A stretch of DNA of 64,000 nt from Porites lobata (taxonomy: Eukaryota; Cnidaria; Anthozoa; Scleractinia; Poritidae): the NCBI GenBank assembly GCA_942486035.1, contig CALNXK010000039.1, positions 1,812,501 through 1,876,500 on the forward strand, in the 5' to 3' direction. The notes beneath the pieces were generated by a model. It saw only the letters and a program-made list of their open reading frames with translations, did not search any database and was not told the DNA's origin. The position numbers and the translations under genes were made by a program. This document shows positions 56,382 through 64,000 of this stretch, one piece after another; within the stretch, counting starts at the first letter, position 1, and each line of letters starts with the position of its first letter.

Positions 56382-59300
56382 ATGGCTCCTTTTACAGCGA
56401 GACACGCAAAGATTACGGGAGTAGCTACCTTGACGGTTGCCAGTTTTTATATCATCAAGAAGTATGGCCCAGGTGTCGGACGAAGGATCTTGAACAAACT
56501 TAAGTTAGGCAGTGGAAAAAGCTCGAGGTTGCTGATCGAGCCTTCATTGAACACACAGTCAAAGGTCAAACGGCGAAGTGCAGCACTTGACTATGAATTC
56601 CTTTGTCAAGCGTGGAAACTTTTAAAAGTTCTCTTCCCAGGTTTTTGGACAAGGCAGGTTGGTTTGTTGTTTCTCCATTCGCTTTGTCTTTTCCTGAGGA
56701 CATTTTTGTCGATTTACGTGGCAACTCTAGATGGCCGTATCATAAAATCGGTTGTTCAGAAAAATGGTTTTAAATTCGTTTTGTTACTTGTCAATTGGAT
56801 TGGCGTGGCGATTCCAGCAACGTTCATAAACAGTATGATTCGGTATCTCGAAAGCAAACTGTCCCTGGCTTTTCGCACACAGCTTGCTAACCACGCTTAC
56901 GAGAAGTACTTCTCAAACCAAACTTACTATCGTGTGGGGAACTTGGATGGAAGAATAGCGAACGCAGATGAGTGTCTAACTGAAGACATTCGCATGTTTT
57001 GTAGTTCAGTAGCTCATCTGTACTCACATCTAACCAAACCCTGCCTTGATGTCTTTGTGATTTGTTGGACTCTTGATGGACTTGCAAGAAAAAGAGGAAC
57101 CTCTTGGAAAATTCCAGTGAGCATAGCAGCGGTGGTGGTTTACCTTACTGCCGAGATTTTAAGGAAACTAAGTCCAAAATTTGGCAAAATTGTAGCAGAG
57201 GAGTCACAGAGAAGAGGACATCTTAGATTTCTTCACTCGAGGGTCATCACAAATGCTGAGGAGATTGCCTTTTATGGTGGTCATAAAGTAAGACTTTGTT
57301 AAGGTCGATTTAGACAGCAGGATTTTTGCGTACGATTTCCATGTGCAATTAGCATACTTCATGACTTCACGACAGATCATGTCTTGTAAATTAAACCCAT
57401 GACATCTGTTTGACACATGTAGATGTTGTAAGTAAAAAATTGTGCTCGTGTGTATGTTTGAAAGTCATGACATATGTTAGTCACACACGATAGTCGTAAG
57501 TAAAAATATTTATTGTAAAGATACCCAGCCACTATGAACCAACAAACCCCTTAAAAATAGGTGGATATGCAGACAGCACTCGACTACTAAGGTACTGATC
57601 TGGATCGGCCTATCTACAGTCTAACCTCTCTTTTATGGACAGAAATGCCAAAAATCATATGTTCCCTACCTTTATAATACGGACACCTCTGCAAAGGGGA
57701 CACTTGATTCTGTCCTTTTGGTGTCCGTATTAAAGAGGTTTGACTGTACTTCATAACTAACCTCTCTAAGATCCTTTTCTCACTTTTACATACACTTAGA
57801 TCAGCATATAAAACACATACAATAATTGTCAACGCCACTGAGGGTATAAAGAGATACAAAAAGAAGGGCTATGTAACAACATATGAGTGAGGTTTATGGT
57901 TGCTGAAAATTTGAATTCAGGACTTGAGAGGACAAGGCATATAATAAATGTGCTTGTTTTTCATTTGTTATTTGATGAGATGCAAATCTGCATGAGCTTT
58001 TCTTATGCAATTGCTCACCTTTGAGTGACTCATTAATCCAGCTGTTTCATGGATACAGCTTAAAGGTGGTCCCAATTTGGAATACCTTGCTACGTATCCA
58101 CATATCACTCAAAGCCTTATAGGACTAAGCATAGAAAAACAAAAGGATGCATTCTTATGTAGCCTGAGAAAATATCCAAAATTTTGTGATGAGACCACTG
58201 GTTTTCCCACAAAATGATGTCTGAGAAATGTTAGCACAAAATTCCACACTTATGACTGGTCAGTATCTTAACTACCCAGATCTGGGTAGTGTTTCTATGG
58301 CTGAAGCAAATTTCTCCCATGGTACATCCAATCAGAAGCACTAACCAGTTCTTGGTAGTGATGTGTCGTCAGTAGAGAGTATTTCTGCTCATTCCTCAGA
58401 GGTCGTTGAGCAGGGAAATTGGTGGTGGCATTTCAAAATGTCTGCTGTTTTTTGGATGCCATTCTTATTCAATGTTCCTGCTAGCAGGGAAATTCAGTGA
58501 TATGGAAAATAAGTGGCTGGGCACTCTACAATCTCTAACCAACCTTTTGAAATTGCATTGCATACTAACAATGTAAAATGCAGTGGAAAAAGAAGTTTTG
58601 GATTTAACCGTATATACCTCGTAATCAAAACTGAAGGGGTATGTAAACTCCAGGCCCCAGTTTTTCAAAAGCTGGATAGAGCTATCCATCGGATAAATCA
58701 CCATCCACTGGATAAATATTAGGGAAACCAATTGCGCTATCCACTGGATTGAGATTTGTGTTGTGGTTAGGGCTATCTACCTTTTGAACAACTTGGGCCA
58801 GGTGATTAACAATAATATTAGTAGAAGGGAAATGAAACTAAGTAAGTCATACATGTATATGAAGGCAAATTTGTAGGTTAATACTAACTATAAACAAACC
58901 ATTGCAATCCTGTTAATGACTTAATCGTACCATACAATGGTAAGTGGGAACTTTGGATTAGTATAGGTAATAGCATGATTTGTCGTGATATTTGACATAA
59001 ATACCACGAGTGATATTTCGAAATTGTTATACGTAATTTCACGAGCCGTTGAGACAATTTTGAAATATCACTAGTGGTATTTATGCCAAATATCACGTTC
59101 AAATCATGCTATTATTTGTTTATACTACTACCCGCAAAAGGTTTGTAATTTTCACGTGTAGGTTTTTCAAATTAAGCTGAAATACCACTGCTCTAAGCCA
59201 ATCAAATTGCAGAAATTTCTCATGTAGTAGTATAATAATTGTCATAAATTACCATATCTTGATTTACACTGTATTCAAACTGCAGGTTGAGCTATGTTTA

Positions 59301-62300
59301 TTGAAGCATAGTTTCAAGTCACTGGCTCAGCAAATGGAGCTTCTCTTTAGCAAAAGGCTCTGGTTCATTATGTTGGAGCAGTTCTTGATGAAGTACGTGT
59401 GGAGTGCGGCAGGCTTACTTATGGTGGCATCAAGCATTTTTTTAGGAAAAGGTAACCCGGCTTTCAGGGTTCTTGAGGTTTTGTTAAACAGAGTTTCGTA
59501 TCTTGTGAATGTAAACAAATTTAGAAGAAAGCTTAAAGAGGCAGCAGTACACAACATACAAAAGACTTGACTGGAACCATTTTCAGTCTAAATTATTGAT
59601 GAGAGGTTTTGTTTTTGAATGCCATAGCCTCCGTGGGTTTGAGACGAGTTGTATGGGAGGAAGGAGTTACAACTCCCCTAAAAAGGCCTCAACCTGGGAG
59701 GCACTGGACACCAATGATATACAGTAAAACTCCTCCCTCCTAAACCCTTACTGTAGTAATGAAAGTGAAATTTAATTCATCCAATTCTTTTCAATAGAAA
59801 AAGGGACCATATACAATGTACCTCAAACATCATATTTGATTACTCTATTCTGTGTCACATACTTGTACAACGGTAAAATAAATACATAGTGCCACACCAA
59901 GGTGCAAAACTAAAGAGCCTATCCTCAATTAGAGCTTTACAATTCTGTATAGGTGTTGTTTTATAGTGTTTGATCTTTTGTTTTACGTCATTTAATTAAT
60001 TGAAGTCTTCAGTGTACACTGAACACAAGCCCATTTTTGTAATTTCATGACAATTGCTCAAAGGGTCTATGTTACAACAATATTGCTGTTCAAGGTCAAT
60101 CACGTTCCAAAGTTATTACTTCAATCCTATACGCATACACAAAATGTTCGTGTACAGTTACATATTATGTATGATGAAGATATCAAAAGAGTCTCATCAG
60201 AGAGCACTAACCATGAATTGGCCCAACTTTTTCAAGGTTCAATTCATGTCCACCCTTGCAACAGACAAGAGGAAACAGGTGAACTCAATTTTGGAATTTA
60301 ATTGATCCAAAGAAAAGCTTCAGCTTATTAAAAAGCCGTAGGAAATAGCAAGACACACAGTGTAGGCCCTTCAATAATCTTTGAATCTCCATTTTGTAAA
60401 TTTAGGTACTAAAGAACAGCTTGGTGTACTCCATCAAGCAGTTGGTGAAAGAACAGAACATGTCACAACGTCACGTTCCCTGATGGTTTCTGCTGCGGAT
60501 GCTATAGAAAGAATTATGTCGTCGTACAAGGAGGTCAGTCATTCAGTTCTTTGCGAATCAAGTCTTTTCAGGCTTTTCAATAGCGAATATAGATGTTTGC
60601 CTTCTGTCCCAATATCTGGTAGTGCAATATACTGACCCTTAGGGTTGATTTCCACTGTCGCGTAATTTTTACGTGCGTACGTGCGTAAAATTTACTTTCG
60701 CAAATAAAATAGAGGCAATGCATGAAATGTTCGCTCGTAAGCGTAAAAGTTGAACCTCGCTCAACTTCTCGTTTAATCTCAGCACTTTTTATCTTGCCTT
60801 TATTATTTTATTTACGTGATTAAAATGTACGTGCGTTAACGTTTCGTAGCCAAAAATGCGTCATTGGAAATCAACCTTTATTCAGTCCCAGAGATAACCT
60901 TTGTTTTAAACAGGTACACCGCGAGAAGGTAGTTATCCGGTAGTCAAGTAACGACATTATAAAGATTAGTCACCTTTGACACCCACACTGCAAAATGATG
61001 TTTAATTGAAAGCGTGGGGCCTTATGCTACAATAACCTTTATTAGCTTGTATGTTTTCGGTTCTTCCAATTCCAGATCACGTGATCTTTTCAAGGACATC
61101 GCCTTTTGCCGTAAATTATGGGTACTTGTGCATGTGGATAGGACGACATTTGAAAAAATAATTCTCTCATCACAAGGACTTAAATGGAAAAACTAAACAT
61201 GCAAGCCTAAAAGGTCTCTTGCTATAATTAGAGAAGATACTGGTTTCGGTAAAAAATTGTGATAGCGTACAAACAAACAAGATCATGATCACGATGAGGG
61301 AAATCTGTTTATAGCTTGTTCCAGGCGTTCCTTTAGTGGTGTGTGTTTTTGCACTGTCCCCACCATCTGAAAGCCTGGAATGAGCTTTCAGGTGTAGGCC
61401 TTTGACATCACGGGGTTCAGTTGCAAAGCTCCCTTTTCGTGTGTTAAGACAGCGTATCTTTGAAGGGCTGAGAGGAAAGCCTCCTGAACTGCTGAAATTT
61501 TATTCTTTTTTTTCTTAAGATCATAGAACTCAGCGGGTACACTGCGCGCGTCTCAGAGATGTTAGAAATCTTTGAAGATGTTCAAAAGGGGCACTGCCGG
61601 CGACAAACATCTTTGGAAATAAAGGGAAGCGAACGCACCGCTGACGAAGCTGAGCAGCTTTCTAGTGCAGAATTGGCGGGCCACGGAGAAGTTGTCGACC
61701 TGAGTCAGATGTCAGGAGGTGAAGTAGTTGACACCGAGGGAAACATTGCTTTGAAGGATGTCGCTATCATCACACCTTGTGGCGATGTGGTTGTGTCAAG
61801 TTTGTCTTTCGAGGTAAAGAATGAATAGAGCATAGGGGAATTGGTTTGAGCGTATCATGCACAGACAGGTGCCACTGACCTGCAAATAACAGTGGTTCAT
61901 CCGTGTCCGACTGAAATTGGCTCATGTCCGACGAAATCTTGACTGTGATCGGACGTGATATCTGGAAAAAATGATGCCAAGGAAACTCAATATAATTATG
62001 CAGTTGAATAATCTACCATATTGTCCCAACGCCATAACATTATTGCAGACATTCTATGGCAGTAAATAGTCTACCTGAGAATGCCGCACCTACCGTGCGC
62101 AACTAACGTTAAAAACGCGTAATGCGTCCTTGATTTTGTGCGATTGTCCAGCCAAAATTGTGACTTAGCGGTACATGTCCCCTTTCAGTGAGGAAAAATT
62201 ATTTGCAGCTCTGCCACCATGAGAGAATGCCATCTCGTTTGAAAAGCGTTCTCTGAAAAATGAGCGTAAGATTTAAATCAGTTTTCCTGAAAATGCAAGC

Positions 62301-63987
62301 TTCAAGCGTGCACAAGTATGTGTCCATGACGCCTATATGTGTACTTAACTGGTGGTGTCTTATAGTCTCTTCACCATTAGTCAAGGTGGGCCTTTATCGG
62401 GTTCCCCTTGTTTTGACCGCTTCCCTAATGAGCTGTATGGTCTGTTGGCCTCCGGCTTCCGTAAAGCGCCGTTTACACTGGCGGGCATTTCATTGCGCGA
62501 TTTGTCTTGTGACAAGAGCGGCGATTTTTTCCGGGCGATTTTTAGCGCGATTGTATACAAAGTAGTGTCTCTAGCAGCGCTTTTACCATAGTTGTCAACA
62601 GTGGCGATGAATGCAAATTGGAGCCAAGAAGGTATAGAGGCCTTAGACAAGTTGGTGAAGTGCATCTTTCTATTCATGTTGGTGTCTTGTATTTGATCGT
62701 CTAACCCTTTCGCATGGTCTGGTTTATCGGTAGTTTCTGTTTATCTTGCTATCGTGTGTTCTCTGGATTGAATTTGAATTGTATGTACTGCAATGACTTA
62801 AGATCTTTTTAATTCACAGATAGAACCAGGGATGCATCTTTTGATAACTGGACCCAATGGCTGCGGTAAAAGCTCACTGTTCCGTATCCTTGGTGGATTG
62901 TGGCCCGTTTACAAAGGCTTCTTGGCAAAACCACCCCCAACACATATGTTCTACATACCTCAAAGGTGAGTTGTATGCATTGGTACTCCTGACGGTGTGT
63001 ATACTGTCACAGTCTAATGAGTAGATACGACTTGCAAGGGCGCAGTAAAAGGAGCTAGGTGACGAGGATATTGCTGTTGTAGGCCAGTTCTTTGCTGAAG
63101 TCATTATTTAGTGTCTTTACCCATACACAAAATACTCTTGTAGAGTTATGAAAAAGATATAAATTTCTTTAGAGAGCACTAAACATGTTAAGACGGAATC
63201 CATTAGGAAATTGAGTAATTTCAATTTTCAGTGGACAAAAACCTTGTACCAGAATGATTTAAACCACATTGCATTTTTAAATAAAACGAGAAAAGAGTTC
63301 TTGGCGAAAATGCTTAAACGTGAAGGCATCTTCACATCAATTGCCATCAAATGTCATCGCCACGAGGGACTCGCAGTTCTGCAAATGTTTGCACTATTAT
63401 TTTGCTTGGAGCATGTGAAGACCTTGAAAAGCGTTTGGGAGAAACTGTCGACAAGTAAGTTTAGGACAAAACGAAGAAGCACAGACGAAAAGTAGCGTTT
63501 GTGACTTGGAAAGTGTCTAAACTGGCACAATCCTCGAACAGTCAACCGACACAGCAGGTTTGACTTTTTCTTTTCTGTTCATTGTATAAAACGAATAAAT
63601 TCTATGTTGCCGTGGGTCTGTTTAGTAATGGATCACCGATGACGTCAAAATGTGGTTAAAACATCAGTGACACACTCGCCCGCGGCTCGTGTGCCACGTC
63701 TTTGTTTTTTACCACCTGTTGACGTCATCTGTGATCTATTACTGAGCACGCGCACGGCAACATGGAATCTATTTGTTAAAGAGCTTCTACTGAATTTTGA
63801 ACTGGCGCCCTCATCCTTTGTGTCGGTTATTTTTCCATCAGGCCTTACATGCCTATTGGCTCTCTGCGCGATCAAGTGATTTATCCACATACAGTGGAAG
63901 ACATGCAATCTCATGGCATCTCAGACGATGACCTTGAGTCCATTTTGGCCACTGTTCACCTGCAGTACATCATCAAACGAGAAGGAG
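56382..63987 (+). CDS. ABCD1/2: Peroxisomal ABC half-transporter, subfamily D (ABCD1/ABCD2-like), 3' end off window
   Basis: Exons: 56382-57287, 59286-59451, 60406-60533, 61520-61813, 62820-62965, 63842-63987 (phases 0,1,0,0,2,1), coding 595 residues; human ALDP has 745. Exon 1 holds the N-terminal hydrophobic segment (residues 10-26) and transmembrane helices near 90-150 and 245-262. It also holds family phrases FVLLLVNWIG, RYLESKLSLAF, LTKPCLDV and the EAA-like EEIAFYGGHK (293-302). Exon 2 carries MLEQFLMKYVWSA and exon 3 ADAIERIMSSYKE. Exon 5 carries Walker A GPNGCGKS (Lys about 515) and the Q-loop YIPQR. The signature, Walker B and H-loop should follow beyond the edge. Members dimerise in the peroxisomal membrane and import very-long-chain acyl-CoAs for beta-oxidation. 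Splice sites are canonical and no break is seen. ABCD1 and ABCD2 cannot be told apart, and one invertebrate gene usually stands for both. Confidence 0.95.
58653..58799. mobile_element. Palindromic MITE, relative of 24431-24577
   Basis: The ends GGCCCCAGTTTTTCAAAAG and CCTTTTGAACAACTTGGGCC are inverted repeats. The interior repeats CTATCCA/TGGATA and GGATAAAT as in the copy inside the LINE. Confidence 0.75.
58962..59233 (-). repeat. Dispersed repeat family X, copy 2
   Basis: Inverted copy of 15779-16042. It ends with the complement of TACTACATGAGAAATTTCTG about 50 bp before exon 2 of the ABCD-type gene. Confidence 0.75.
59452..61519. other. Introns 2 and 3 of the ABCD-type gene
   Basis: These flank exon 3 (60406-60533). 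A fold-back with GGTTGATTTCCA ends lies at 60643-60876. Frames near 60047-60305 are stop-free in two phases but have no supporting features. Confidence 0.5.
60643..60876. repeat. MITE-like fold-back with GGTTGATTTCCA ends
   Basis: The terminal 12-mer GGTTGATTTCCA is exactly inverted at the right end (TGGAAATCAACC). Inner stretches rich in ACGTGCGT and ACGT also mirror each other. Confidence 0.65.
61814..63841. other. Introns 4 and 5 of the ABCD-type gene
   Basis: These flank exon 5 (62820-62965). Intron 5 contains a fold-back (63604-63763). Several stop-free frames of 60-100 codons here have no homology I can recognise. Confidence 0.5.
63604..63763. repeat. Fold-back repeat with ATGTTGCCGTG ends
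   Basis: ATGTTGCCGTG and CACGGCAACAT bound the element. Inside, TAGTAATGGATCACCGATGA and TGACGTCA-type segments mirror one another around CGCCCGCGGCTCG. Confidence 0.7.
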
Positions 63988-64000
63988 GTAAGCACACGCT

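Larger units (their letters stand above)
57288..59285. other. Intron 1 of the ABCD-type gene
   Basis: It contains a repeat related to 19735-19830 (about 58255-58400, inverted), a palindromic MITE at 58653-58799 and dispersed repeat X copy 2 (58962-59233) just before exon 2. No other exon is recognised. Confidence 0.6.

Overview
This is a eukaryotic, intron-rich, repeat-rich and AT-rich window, most likely from an anthozoan cnidarian such as a stony coral. The organism call is an inference. It rests on DD3-3-like secreted proteins, cnidarian-looking mobile elements (a Crypton-like tyrosine recombinase with a Myb domain, and RLE-type LINEs) and dense fold-back MITEs. No bacterial operon features are present.

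Three host genes can be reconstructed, all on the + strand. (1) At 982-36122 lies a compact 8-exon paralogue of the DD3-3 family (about 363 aa) spread over 35 kb by insertions in its introns. (2) At 43829-52607 lies a longer 10-exon DD3-3 gene (about 647 aa) with the same intron phases at the shared splice sites. (3) From 56382 to the window edge lies a peroxisomal ABCD1/ABCD2-type half-transporter gene; six exons are visible and the C-terminal third of the ATPase domain is off the window.

The introns of the first gene hold the most unusual DNA. Intron 1 contains a 680-bp tandem duplication split by a 482-bp MITE with 9-bp target duplications, and a 792-bp element with CAGGG termini. It then holds a 5-kb block: an array of about 26 GGAAC/GTTCC half-sites (6786-7296); a decayed gene with zinc-finger, tyrosine-recombinase and Myb/SANT parts (7657-9363, +); and a convergent decayed superfamily-3 helicase gene (9629-11790, -). 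A recombinase, a replicative helicase and an iteron-like array side by side suggest a self-replicating, site-specifically integrating mobile element. This is the best candidate here for an undescribed system.

Intron 3 of the first gene carries two antisense non-LTR retrotransposons with CCHC/RLE C-termini, one of them interrupted by a palindromic MITE. The 7.7-kb gap between the DD3-3 genes and the introns downstream hold further MITEs, simple repeats and inverted dispersed repeats. A tRNA-derived repeat in head-to-head palindrome sits between the second DD3-3 gene and the ABCD gene.
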